From: Bacteroidota bacterium
GTDB taxonomy: Bacteria > Bacteroidota > Bacteroidia > Chitinophagales > Chitinophagaceae
Length of the DNA stretch: 50,603 nucleotides
Direction: 5' to 3'
NCBI GenBank assembly: GCA_029558715.1
Contig: JAKQEA010000062.1
Coordinates: 1-50,603 of the forward strand
Both the position numbers and the translations under genes were made by a program. The notes beneath the pieces were generated by a model. It was given only the letters and a program-made list of their open reading frames with translations. It made no database searches and was not told the DNA's origin. Shown piece by piece: positions 26,649-34,234 of the stretch (within the stretch, counting starts at the first letter, position 1; the number at the start of each line of letters is the position of its first letter).

Positions 26649-26776
26649 TTATTGCCTTTTACTACCACTTATTTGTTTTTTTACCAGGTAATTTATTGGA
26701 CCAATACCCATTTTCTCGCAATAATGTCTCTGTAACATACGTTCCACTTCATATGGCATCATTTTTGAATATTTGA

Positions 26777-27166
26777 ATGTCACGAATGCGTAAAAAACTG
26801 GCGATACTACTGATTAGTGTGCACCTTATCGGGAATACCGAGGCGGGTCAGCTGTGTAAATTGCCAGAACTCCTTCAGCATTTCTTTCAGCATCATCACC
26901 TGGATCCTTCCCTTGATTTTTTTGAATTTATCGCTATGCACTATGGCGGAGATGACGGAACATCTGCAGATGATGATTTTGATAAGCAATTACCTTGTCA
27001 CAACTCTGATTGCAATACGATCGCAGTTGTTTATTCTCCAATGGTAAATGAGATTGCGTCACCTGAAATACCTCTCTGGGAAAACAGGATCTACAGCAGT
27101 CATTTGCCTGATAATATCCCTTCGAAACATGTCTCATTGCTCCTTCAGCCGCCCCGGCAGGGATGA
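26777..27166 (+). CDS. Small exported His/Asp-rich protein with C-terminal LQPPRQG tail
   Basis: A 129-residue protein with a signal-like N terminus (KKLAILLISVHLIGN). Seen: LPELLQHFFQHHHLD with a three-His run (39-41), FFEFIAMHYGGDDG, then an acidic loop DDDFDKQLPCHNSDC with two cysteines, and the end LLLQPPRQG. The HY...D/E...LP pattern recalls small uncharacterised proteins found beside TonB receptors in Chitinophagaceae (recollection, not checked). The His and Asp clusters could bind a metal ion. It follows the AraC regulator by 128 nt and precedes the cytochrome genes by 152 nt, with no clear terminator on either side. Function unknown. Confidence 0.75.
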   Translation: MSRMRKKLAILLISVHLIGNTEAGQLCKLPELLQHFFQHHHLDPSLDFFEFIAMHYGGDDGTSADDDFDKQLPCHNSDCNTIAVVYSPMVNEIASPEIPLWENRIYSSHLPDNIPSKHVSLLLQPPRQG

Positions 27167-27318
27167 TTTTCCGTTATTTTTTGTTAACTAAACTGTTAAT
27201 GTAATCTTTTGCAATCTCTGCAGTGGTTACATAATATACGCATTGGCTACTAATTCATTTTAGCAGCAGATGTATAGTGTCTCATGAACCAATGATTTGA
27301 AAATCAAAAACAACCTTT

Positions 27319-28038
27319 ATGAAAAACAAATTTCTATATATACTAATCGCTTTGTCGGCAGGAGTAATTGTTTTAAATGCCTGCAGGCATGAGATACTAA
27401 ACCCGGGAAATGGCAGTGGCGGTGGTGGTGGTACGGGTGGTGGAAACCCTCCGCCAACTTCAAACTGTAATCCTGACTCTGTTTATTTCGTCAACGACAT
27501 AATGCCGCTTATTTCTTCCAATTGTACAATGAGCGGATGTCATGATAATATTACTCATGCTGACGGGGTAAACCTGACTACCTATACCAAAATCATGAGT
27601 TATGTCAGACCCGGTGATGCAGCTAATAGCAAGTTGTATAAGGTAATAATAAAAACAAATGGTGACAGGATGCCTCCTCCGCCGATGCCGGCAATGACCA
27701 CAGCGCAGAAAGCACTTATTCAGAAATGGATCAACCAGGGAGCCAAAAATAATAGTTGTATAGCCAGTTGTGATACAGCTGTATTCACTTACAGCGGAGC
27801 TGTCAAGCCAATTATGGATAATAAATGTGTTGGCTGTCACAATCCGGCAAACCTTGGTGGAAACATTGATGTATCAACGTATAATGCTGTGAGGATAATT
27901 TCCCTGAATGGAAAATTATATGGTTCAATTGCTCATCAGACGGGCTACTCACCGATGCCTAAAAATTCAGCTAAGTTATCAGACTGTGAAATTCGCCAGG
28001 TACAGAAATGGATCACGGCAGGTTCACAAAATAATTAA
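27319..28038 (+). CDS. Lipoprotein cytochrome c with two haem-binding sites
   Basis: A 239-residue lipoprotein (lipobox LNAC, Cys22) with a Gly/Pro-rich linker (31-46), then two cytochrome c-like modules. Seen: module 1 has SNCTMSGCHD, a CX4CH site (Cys69, Cys74, His75), and a possible axial Met in RMPPPPMP. Module 2 has NKCVGCHN, a normal CXXCH site (Cys170, Cys173, His174), and SPMPKN as axial-Met region. Predicted to face the periplasm and carry electrons. The second module closely resembles the next gene's product, so the pair arose by duplication. First gene of a five-gene run (27319-30420) with gaps of 15-22 nt. Confidence 0.87.
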   Translation: MKNKFLYILIALSAGVIVLNACRHEILNPGNGSGGGGGTGGGNPPPTSNCNPDSVYFVNDIMPLISSNCTMSGCHDNITHADGVNLTTYTKIMSYVRPGDAANSKLYKVIIKTNGDRMPPPPMPAMTTAQKALIQKWINQGAKNNSCIASCDTAVFTYSGAVKPIMDNKCVGCHNPANLGGNIDVSTYNAVRIISLNGKLYGSIAHQTGYSPMPKNSAKLSDCEIRQVQKWITAGSQNN

Positions 28039-28053
28039 AACAAAAAATCAACC

Positions 28054-28440
28054 ATGCGAATAAAATTTTTAATAGTAGCTATATTACTGATATCTGCTCT
28101 GTTTATAAGTTCCTGTTATTACGATAAGGAAGATCTTCTATATGGTGGGACTAATAGTGCTCCCTGTACAGATACGACAGGTACTGTATCCTATGTGCAA
28201 AAAATAGTTCCTTTACTTCAGCAGTATTGCTACAGTTGTCACACCGGCAGTTTTCCATCTGGTAACCAGTTGATGGGTACTTATGCTTCCGATAAAGCAA
28301 TGGCGCAAAACGGGAAGTTATATGGAACAATCAATCATTCTGCCGGGTATTCTCCAATGCCCAAAGGAATGGCTAAAATGAGTAATTGCCAGATCATCAC
28401 CATAAAGAAATGGATAGACAGCGGGATGCTGAATAACTAA
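28054..28440 (+). CDS. Single-haem cytochrome c lipoprotein
   Basis: A 128-residue protein with lipobox FISSC (Cys21) and one cytochrome c module: CYSCH (Cys59, Cys62, His63), and GYSPMPKG as axial-Met region. The stretch NGKLYGTINHSAGYSPMPK parallels NGKLYGSIAHQTGYSPMPK of the preceding protein, and both end in KKWI/QKWI...NN. It is probably an envelope electron carrier for the same pathway. Spacing to the upstream gene is 15 nt and to the OB-fold gene 16 nt. Confidence 0.88.
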   Translation: MRIKFLIVAILLISALFISSCYYDKEDLLYGGTNSAPCTDTTGTVSYVQKIVPLLQQYCYSCHTGSFPSGNQLMGTYASDKAMAQNGKLYGTINHSAGYSPMPKGMAKMSNCQIITIKKWIDSGMLNN

Positions 28441-28456
28441 CCAAAAAGCCACTATT

Positions 28457-28909
28457 ATGAAACGTAAAAAAATCATCCTTTATGTATTTCTTTCACTGCT
28501 TGTTATTGCCGGGGCAGTGGGTTTTTACTTTTATAAGGAATATAACCGGACACATAAGGACACGGCAAAACTGAAGCCTGATTATACTGTTACTGCCACA
28601 GGTCTGTTGAAGGAGTTTGAAACTAATGAGCAGACCTCTAATAAGAAATACTGGGACAAAGTATTGAGTGTAGAGGGAATGGTAAAAGAAGTTACTAAAG
28701 ATGACAGAGGTTTTTATGCAGTAATTCTCGGAGATACAGCTGCAATGTCTTCTGTTCGCTGCAGTATTGACAGTGCGCACAGTAATGAGGCCGTTACAGT
28801 TAGCAGAGGCCTTACCGTCACTGTTAAAGGAATTTGTTCAGGGTATAATGCAGATGAAATGCTGGGCTCAGATATTATTCTCGTACGCAGTGTGATAGAC
28901 AAAAAATAA
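28457..28909 (+). CDS. Membrane-anchored OB-fold protein (tRNA_anti-like)
   Basis: A 150-residue protein with one N-terminal membrane anchor (about 6-26) and a soluble OB-fold-like domain. Seen: the pattern VLSVEGMVKEVTKDDRGFYAVILGD, SVRCSIDSAH and LTVTVKGICSGYN matches tRNA_anti-like OB proteins (PF12869), which in Bacteroidetes are often small exported proteins of unknown role and not RNA enzymes. Two cysteines (about 102 and 119) are present. Its place between cytochrome c and yceI genes ties it to the same envelope function. Confidence 0.85.
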   Translation: MKRKKIILYVFLSLLVIAGAVGFYFYKEYNRTHKDTAKLKPDYTVTATGLLKEFETNEQTSNKKYWDKVLSVEGMVKEVTKDDRGFYAVILGDTAAMSSVRCSIDSAHSNEAVTVSRGLTVTVKGICSGYNADEMLGSDIILVRSVIDKK

Positions 28910-28931
28910 TAATTAATAAACACTTAAAATC

Positions 28932-29498
28932 ATGAACATGAAAAACATTTTCCTTCTTGCCGCCACTTTGCTTTTTTTGGCTACAACAGGGTTTACACAG
29001 AAATTTTATACCAAAAGCGGGAAAATTGATTTTGACGCAACATCTGCTTCATCCCCAGAGAAAATAGAGGGAGTGAACAGAACAGCAACCTGTGTGGTAG
29101 ATACCAAAACAGGCGCAATACAATTTGCGGTATTAATGAAAGGCTTTGCGTTTGAAAGGGCTTTAATGGAAGAGCATTTCAATGAGAACTATGTGGAAAG
29201 CCACAAATTTCCTAAAGCAGAGTTTAAAGGAACAATTACCAATAATGAAACAGTTAATTATTCAAAGGATGGTACCTATTCTGTAACTGTGAAAGGGAAG
29301 CTTACCATGCATGGCGAAACAAAGGATGTGGAAACGCAGGGGAAATTAGTTATCCAGGGAGGAAAGGTAAATGCAAATGCATCATTCAATGTGTTATTGT
29401 CTGATTTCAAAATTGCCATACCCGGACTGGTGGCAGATAAAGTCTCTAAAACTGCAAAGATCATAGTGTCCTGTTCACTGGAACCACTTAAAAGCTAA
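28932..29498 (+). CDS. YceI-family periplasmic protein
   Basis: A 188-residue exported lipocalin-like protein. Seen: signal peptide (1-22), then a YceI domain with GKIDFDATSASSPEKIEG, NENYVESHKFPKAEFKG, LTMHGETKDVE and a Cys near the C terminus (VSCSLEPL). YceI proteins bind polyisoprenoid-type ligands in a hydrophobic pocket (family knowledge); for this member the ligand is unknown. Here it is fourth in the cytochrome/DUF5777 run, which suggests binding of a quinone-like or other lipid redox molecule (inference). Confidence 0.93.
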   Translation: MNMKNIFLLAATLLFLATTGFTQKFYTKSGKIDFDATSASSPEKIEGVNRTATCVVDTKTGAIQFAVLMKGFAFERALMEEHFNENYVESHKFPKAEFKGTITNNETVNYSKDGTYSVTVKGKLTMHGETKDVETQGKLVIQGGKVNANASFNVLLSDFKIAIPGLVADKVSKTAKIIVSCSLEPLKS

Positions 29499-29514
29499 AA
29501 ATCCAATTAACATT

Positions 29515-30420
29515 ATGAAAAAGCTATCACATTACTGTATAACAGGTTTGTTTCTTTTACTATTCACCATTCATTTGTCCGCCCAGGATGAAGACCTTTT
29601 AAAACTGGTGGGCGGACAGGAAAAACCAACCAAGGAAAGAATAAAATATGCATTTAAATCTCCAAGGGTTATTAATAGTCACTCGATGGAGTTTTTAAAC
29701 CCCGGTACCATGGACTTCAGGATACTCCACCGATTTGGACAACTCGATCAGGGGTACAAAAACTTCTTTGGTCTTGACCAGGCCAGTATGCGTATGGGAT
29801 TTGATTTTGGGATACTTCAAAACCTGATGGTGGGTGTGGGAAGAAGTACATATAAAAAAGAGCTGGATGCATTTATTAAGTATGCTCCGGTTCGTCAGTC
29901 AACAGGCCCCTGGAGTTCACCAGTCACATTTGCACTGGTCTCAGGCATTACTATGGATGGCCTCGAATGGGCTGATCCAAACAGGAAAAATTTTTTTACT
30001 TCGAAACTGGCTTATTATTTCCAGGCCATCATCGGCAGAAAATTCAGTGAGGCATTTACCTTACAAGTATCTCCGACAATGGTGCACAAGAACCTGGTGC
30101 AATTGCAAACAGATCCTAATAATATTTATGCTATCGGGGTTGGCGGCCGTCTTAAGCTATCGCAGCGTATTGCTTTTACCTGGGATTATTCCCATGTTAT
30201 TATCGGTATGCCGGACAGCGGCTACTACCACCCCTTATCAGTTGGCTTAGATATTGAAACAGGCGGCCACGTCTTTCAGTTACATTTTTCCAATTCAACA
30301 GGCATGAATGAAAGGGCATTTATTACAGAAACAACCGGGCAGTTTGGAAAAGGGGAAGTGCGGTTTGGGTTTAACTTATCAAGAGTGTTTCAGATTAAAA
30401 AGAAGAAGCATCAAAAATAA
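29515..30420 (+). CDS. DUF5777-family outer-membrane beta-barrel protein
   Basis: A 301-residue protein. Seen: signal peptide (1-23), SHSMEFLNPGTMDFRILHRFG near residue 55-75, many alternating amphipathic strands, FGIL, and a final strand rich in aromatic residues followed by a basic tail KKKKHQK. This matches DUF5777 beta-barrels, which I recall being encoded beside YceI and cytochrome c genes across Bacteroidetes. Function is not known. As last gene of the run it may be the outer-membrane component of the system. No clear terminator follows. Confidence 0.87.
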   Translation: MKKLSHYCITGLFLLLFTIHLSAQDEDLLKLVGGQEKPTKERIKYAFKSPRVINSHSMEFLNPGTMDFRILHRFGQLDQGYKNFFGLDQASMRMGFDFGILQNLMVGVGRSTYKKELDAFIKYAPVRQSTGPWSSPVTFALVSGITMDGLEWADPNRKNFFTSKLAYYFQAIIGRKFSEAFTLQVSPTMVHKNLVQLQTDPNNIYAIGVGGRLKLSQRIAFTWDYSHVIIGMPDSGYYHPLSVGLDIETGGHVFQLHFSNSTGMNERAFITETTGQFGKGEVRFGFNLSRVFQIKKKKHQK

Positions 30421-30479
30421 GCATGTTATAATGAACTGATGTTGCGATAATTCTTATTCTTTTTTATGTTTATTTCATT

Positions 30480-30516
30480 ACTCCGGTTAGTTTTGCAAAG
30501 TGAAATTAACCGGAGT
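30480..30516 (+). promoter_or_regulatory. 10-bp inverted repeat over the promoter and start of the DUF6660-like gene
   Basis: ACTCCGGTTA (30480-30489) and TAACCGGAGT (30507-30516) form a perfect inverted repeat with a 17-nt spacer. The -7 box TAGTTTTG and the GTG start (30500) lie between or within the arms. It looks like an operator for a dimeric regulator. Confidence 0.6.
30488..30495 (+). promoter_or_regulatory. -7 box TAGTTTTG, 4 nt before the GTG at 30500
   Basis: An exact TAnnTTTG match followed by CAAA and the GTG start codon. The same 4-nt spacing occurs at the P1B ATPase, tsaE and YcxB-like genes. Confidence 0.55.
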
Positions 30517-30805
30517 GATATTTTCGTTTTATTTAATCCTGCTGGCCGCAATACCCTGTTGTGCTGTAGATAATTGCCCCGATGACAAAACGGAGCAAAC
30601 AGCTGCGCATGAAAAGGGTGATGAAGATTGTGGCAGCTGTTCACCTTTTTTCAGCTGTGAAGGCTGTGCAACAGTATCAACCATTTACTATCCTCTCCTG
30701 TTTGAGCTTCCAAAAATTCGGGAGGAAGTAGCTTACTCAGCTTACATTCAATCCGCACTCCCATGGGTTGATTATGATTTCTGGCAACCTCCCAGATTAA
30801 GTTAA
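30500..30805 (+). CDS. Small Cys-rich exported protein (DUF6660-like) with C-terminal WQPPRLS tail
   Basis: A 101-residue protein starting with GTG. Seen: a signal peptide (1-21), then seven cysteines (20, 21, 26, 44, 47, 53, 56). They are arranged around CGSCSPFFSCEGC, and the protein ends FWQPPRLS. The CSPF-Cys core and the WQPP end fit the DUF6660 family as I recall it. It lies 54 nt upstream of a TonB receptor gene and probably shares its transcript, so it is likely an accessory of that receptor, perhaps metal-binding. Promoter and inverted repeat overlap the start codon. Confidence 0.78.
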   Translation: MKLTGVIFSFYLILLAAIPCCAVDNCPDDKTEQTAAHEKGDEDCGSCSPFFSCEGCATVSTIYYPLLFELPKIREEVAYSAYIQSALPWVDYDFWQPPRLS

Positions 30806-30859
30806 TGACCCAACCCCTAGAAAGGGAGTAATTAACTTTCATAAATCTAAACTTTATTA

Positions 30860-33019
30860 ATGCGTACATTATTAATATGCGTTACAGTATTATTATTTTC
30901 TGTTGCTTCATTCGGACAGAATATTCTGAGGATTAAAGTAATTAATGCTGAAACAAATGAGCCATTACCTAATACGTCTATAACCTCGAAAGGAACAGAC
31001 CCTGGAACTGTTTCTGACAATTCAGGGGAGGCAATCATTCGTTTACCTGGGGGTAAACGAATACTTATACTTTCTCATGTAGGTTATGAGACAAATGCAG
31101 TATCAGTGGAAATTCCTTTTAGGGATTCTTTTTTACTGGTAAAGATGCAACCAAAAGAAGAGGAGGAAGAAGAAGTCGTAATTCAATCTACAAGAAGTTC
31201 GAGAACCATACGAGATATGCCAACAAGAGTTGAATTTATTGCAGGTGAAGAATTGGATGAAAAGGCTAATATGAAACCGGGAGATATTCGTATGGTATTA
31301 ACTGAAAGCACTGGAATCACTACTCAGCAAACTTCGGCTACTTCGGCAAATGCTTCTATCCGTATCCAGGGACTGGATGGCCGCTATACACAAATACTGA
31401 AGGACGGACTTCCACTTTATGCAGGTTTTAGCAGTGGATTAGGGTTGTTGCAAACTCCTCCGCTCGACCTGAAGCAGTTTGAAGTGATCAAAGGCTCTGC
31501 TTCCACTTTGTACGGAGGTGGCGCTATTGCCGGGTTGGTAAACCTGATTTCAAAAACGCCAAAAGAAGAACAGGAGTTAAAGTTTCATTTCGATGTTACT
31601 TCTGCAGGTGGTCTGAACAGCAGCGGATTCTATGGGAAAAAATTTGGCAAAACAGGACTAACATTTTTTGCTTCCCGCAATAGTAATTCACCCTATGATC
31701 CTGCCGGAATAGGATTAACGGCGATACCAAAGTTTGAACGCTATACTGTAAATCCCAAATTGTTTTTTTATATTACTGATAAGACCGAACTAAACATTGG
31801 AGCCAATATTACCACAGAAAAAAGAACCGGAGGTGATATATCTTACATCAAAGAAAATAATCCATCTGGATTTTACGAGTTTAATAACTCAGATCGTTTT
31901 AGTACTCAGTTTAGCTTTCAGCATCATTTTGGCAAATGCAGTCATCTTACACTAAAGAATAGTTTTAACCGGTTTCAGCGTTCCCTTACTTTACCAACGT
32001 ATGGTTTTAGTGGAACACAGAAGGGAACATTTACAGAAGCTACTTATGCATCACATGGCGAAATTTCAGAATGGATCGTGGGGGTGAACCTCGTTACAGA
32101 TGAATTTAAGGAAATACAACTCACTTCTGCACCCTTGCGTAATTACAATCAGTTGACGGCAGGCGTTTTTGTACAAAACAACTGGAAAGTGAACGAAAAA
32201 TTTCGATTAGAGACAGGAATAAGGGGAGATGCCGTAAAAGACTATGGATTTGTTTTGTTGCCAAGGATATCTGCTTTATTTAAATTTTCTTCTAAACTTT
32301 CTTCCCGTATCGGCGGTGGTTTGGGTTACAAAGCTCCCAATATTTTTACGGAGGAAAGCGAAAGGCAACAATACAAAAATGTATTACCGATTGATATAGA
32401 TGCTAATAAACTGGAAAAAAGCTATGGGGTGAATGCGGATGTAAACTACAAAACAAGATTGGCAGGCGGGGATGTAAGTTTCAGCATCAATCATCTTTTG
32501 TTTTATACCCGTATTACCGATCCGTTGTTGCTGCAACCTGATGGAAGTTATTTTCGATTCAATAACGTAACCGGGCATATTGACAGCAGGGGAATGGAAA
32601 CAAACATGAAGATCGGCTACAGTGATTTCAAATTATTCCTTGGCTATACTTTTACTATGTCAGAACTGCACCAGGGAAATAGTAAAACGGAAAGCTTCCT
32701 GACACCACGCCACCGGCTAAACTCTGTGTTATTATATGAAGTGGAAAATAGATGGAAAGTGGGGTTAGAGGCTTATTTTTTCAGCAAGCAACGCCTCAGC
32801 GATGGAAAGACTGGTAAATCCTATTGGATAACCGGTTTTATGGTAGAAAAACTTTGGGATAAGATTTCACTCTATATCAATTTTGAAAACTTTCTTGATG
32901 CAAGACAAACGAGGTTTGATAGTATTTATACAGGTACTATAGCCAATCCTGAATTCAGGGATATTTATGCACCGCTGGATGGTTTTGTGATCAATGGGGG
33001 CATAAAATTGAGGTTGTGA
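30860..33019 (+). CDS. TonB-dependent receptor with carboxypeptidase-like N-terminal domain
   Basis: A 719-residue outer-membrane receptor. Seen: signal peptide (1-19), a CarboxypepD_reg-like domain (about 21-95) with NAETNEPLPNTSI and HVGYET, a run of seven or so glutamates (about 98-105), a plug (about 112-225) with RIQGLDGRYTQILKDGLPLYAG and GSASTLYGGGAIAGLVN, then a barrel to the C-terminal GGIKLRL. It belongs to the iron/cobalamin-type receptors by plug pattern. The cargo is not readable; the Cys-rich partner upstream suggests a metal or metal complex. It ends at a bidirectional terminator shared with the ferritin gene. Confidence 0.9.
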   Translation: MRTLLICVTVLLFSVASFGQNILRIKVINAETNEPLPNTSITSKGTDPGTVSDNSGEAIIRLPGGKRILILSHVGYETNAVSVEIPFRDSFLLVKMQPKEEEEEEVVIQSTRSSRTIRDMPTRVEFIAGEELDEKANMKPGDIRMVLTESTGITTQQTSATSANASIRIQGLDGRYTQILKDGLPLYAGFSSGLGLLQTPPLDLKQFEVIKGSASTLYGGGAIAGLVNLISKTPKEEQELKFHFDVTSAGGLNSSGFYGKKFGKTGLTFFASRNSNSPYDPAGIGLTAIPKFERYTVNPKLFFYITDKTELNIGANITTEKRTGGDISYIKENNPSGFYEFNNSDRFSTQFSFQHHFGKCSHLTLKNSFNRFQRSLTLPTYGFSGTQKGTFTEATYASHGEISEWIVGVNLVTDEFKEIQLTSAPLRNYNQLTAGVFVQNNWKVNEKFRLETGIRGDAVKDYGFVLLPRISALFKFSSKLSSRIGGGLGYKAPNIFTEESERQQYKNVLPIDIDANKLEKSYGVNADVNYKTRLAGGDVSFSINHLLFYTRITDPLLLQPDGSYFRFNNVTGHIDSRGMETNMKIGYSDFKLFLGYTFTMSELHQGNSKTESFLTPRHRLNSVLLYEVENRWKVGLEAYFFSKQRLSDGKTGKSYWITGFMVEKLWDKISLYINFENFLDARQTRFDSIYTGTIANPEFRDIYAPLDGFVINGGIKLRL

Positions 33020-33020
33020 C

Positions 33021-33058
33021 AAAAAAGAAGACCTTGTTTTACACTGGTCTTCTTTTTT
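33021..33058. terminator. Bidirectional terminator between TonB receptor and ferritin genes
   Basis: Perfect 13-bp stem AAAAAAGAAGACC / GGTCTTCTTTTTT around a 12-nt loop, with T-runs in both directions. Confidence 0.85.
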
Positions 33059-33073
33059 CTTGTTTATTGAAGC

Positions 33074-33574
33074 TTATTCCTTCCCCCGGTAGTTCATTAT
33101 GTCTCTGTCAAACAAGTAAAGACCACTGCGGTCATCACCGATCAGCTCCAGTTTGTCATTTAATGTTCTTGCCACTCTTTCTTCTTCTATCTGTTCATTC
33201 ACATACCATTGCAGGAAATTATGTGTGGCATAATCTTTTTCTGATAAGGAAAGATGCACCAGATCATTGATGCTGTTACTTACTTTCAGTTCATGTTTCA
33301 GGTATTCTTCAAATAACTTCTTTATGGATGGAAAAGTGACCATGGGTTGCTCCAATGCAGGTACCATCGCATAACCACCTCTCTCGTTAATAAAACGCAC
33401 CAGTTTCAGCATATGCTGTCGTTCTTCATCAGATTGCTGGTAGAAGAAATTACTGACTCCCTCTAGCCCTGGTTGTATTTCTGTCCATGAGGCCATGGCC
33501 AGGTATGCCTGGGAGGATTCAGCTTCCATTTGAACTTGCTTATTCAGTGCTTCCTGTATTGATTTAGATAACAT
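33074..33574 (-). CDS. ftnA: Ferritin
   Basis: A 166-residue iron-storage protein. Seen: the four-helix-bundle pattern with ferroxidase ligands in QMEAESSQAYLAMASW, SDEERQHMLKLVRFINERGG, and YVNEQIEEERVARTLNDKLEL, ending FDRDIMNYRG. The expected Glu and His residues (Glu17, Glu50, His53, Glu94-type, Gln/Glu127-type region) are in place. It forms a 24-mer that oxidises and stores iron in the cytoplasm. It stands alone and is convergent with a TonB receptor gene. Confidence 0.95.
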   Translation of the reverse strand: MLSKSIQEALNKQVQMEAESSQAYLAMASWTEIQPGLEGVSNFFYQQSDEERQHMLKLVRFINERGGYAMVPALEQPMVTFPSIKKLFEEYLKHELKVSNSINDLVHLSLSEKDYATHNFLQWYVNEQIEEERVARTLNDKLELIGDDRSGLYLFDRDIMNYRGKE

Positions 33575-33630
33575 ATAAAAGATTGTATTGCAATTTACTT
33601 AAATATTAACTCTGTTACATTCAGCAACAG

Positions 33631-33638
33631 TATTTTTG
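33631..33638 (+). promoter_or_regulatory. -7 box TATTTTTG upstream of the nitroreductase gene
   Basis: An exact TAnnTTTG match, 14 nt before the ATG at 33653, which gives a very short 5' leader. Confidence 0.45.
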
Positions 33639-33652
33639 TTCAAATAACAAGT

Positions 33653-34234
33653 ATGAATCCTGAATGGTTTAACCAAATAGCCCGCAGCCGCCGCTCTGTT
33701 TTTCCTGATCAATTTGAGGCGGGAAAGAAAGTAGATGACATTATTATCAAAGAAATTATTACTAATGCAACCTGGGCGCCAAACCATGGTAAAGCAGAAC
33801 CCTGGCAGTTCACTATATTTAGCGGGGAAGGGTTGAAAAAACTAGCTGCTTTTCAGAGTGAATTGTATAAAGAATTAGCCGGGGAAAATTTTAAAGAACT
33901 TACTTATACAAAACTTCAGCAAAATCCCCTAAAGGCATCACATATTGTTGCTATAGGAATGAAAAGAACTGCCACTAAAAATATTCCTGAGATTGAGGAT
34001 ATAGAAGCAGTGGCTTGTGCAGTACAGAATATGTATTTATCTGTTACGGCTTATGGCCTAGGCGGATACTGGACAACCGGCGGTATTACTTACAAAGAAG
34101 AGGCAAAGTCTTATTTTGGTTTAGGTGAATTGGATAAGCTGCTAGGTTTTTTTTATATTGGTCACATCGCAATACCTTCGAAAGGTGCAACAAGATTGCC
34201 ACTGGAAGAAAAAGTAAACTGGATAAATGAGTAG
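33653..34234 (+). CDS. Nitroreductase-family FMN oxidoreductase
   Basis: A 193-residue flavoprotein related to E. coli YdjA. Seen: RSRRSVFP near the N terminus (FMN phosphate contact), ATWAPNHGKAEPWQFTIF, and YGLGGYWTTGGITY near the FMN-binding C-terminal part. Members reduce nitro compounds or act as dehydrogenases with NAD(P)H; the substrate is unknown. The stop codon overlaps the start of the SET gene (ATGAGTAG), indicating translational coupling. Confidence 0.92.
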   Translation: MNPEWFNQIARSRRSVFPDQFEAGKKVDDIIIKEIITNATWAPNHGKAEPWQFTIFSGEGLKKLAAFQSELYKELAGENFKELTYTKLQQNPLKASHIVAIGMKRTATKNIPEIEDIEAVACAVQNMYLSVTAYGLGGYWTTGGITYKEEAKSYFGLGELDKLLGFFYIGHIAIPSKGATRLPLEEKVNWINE

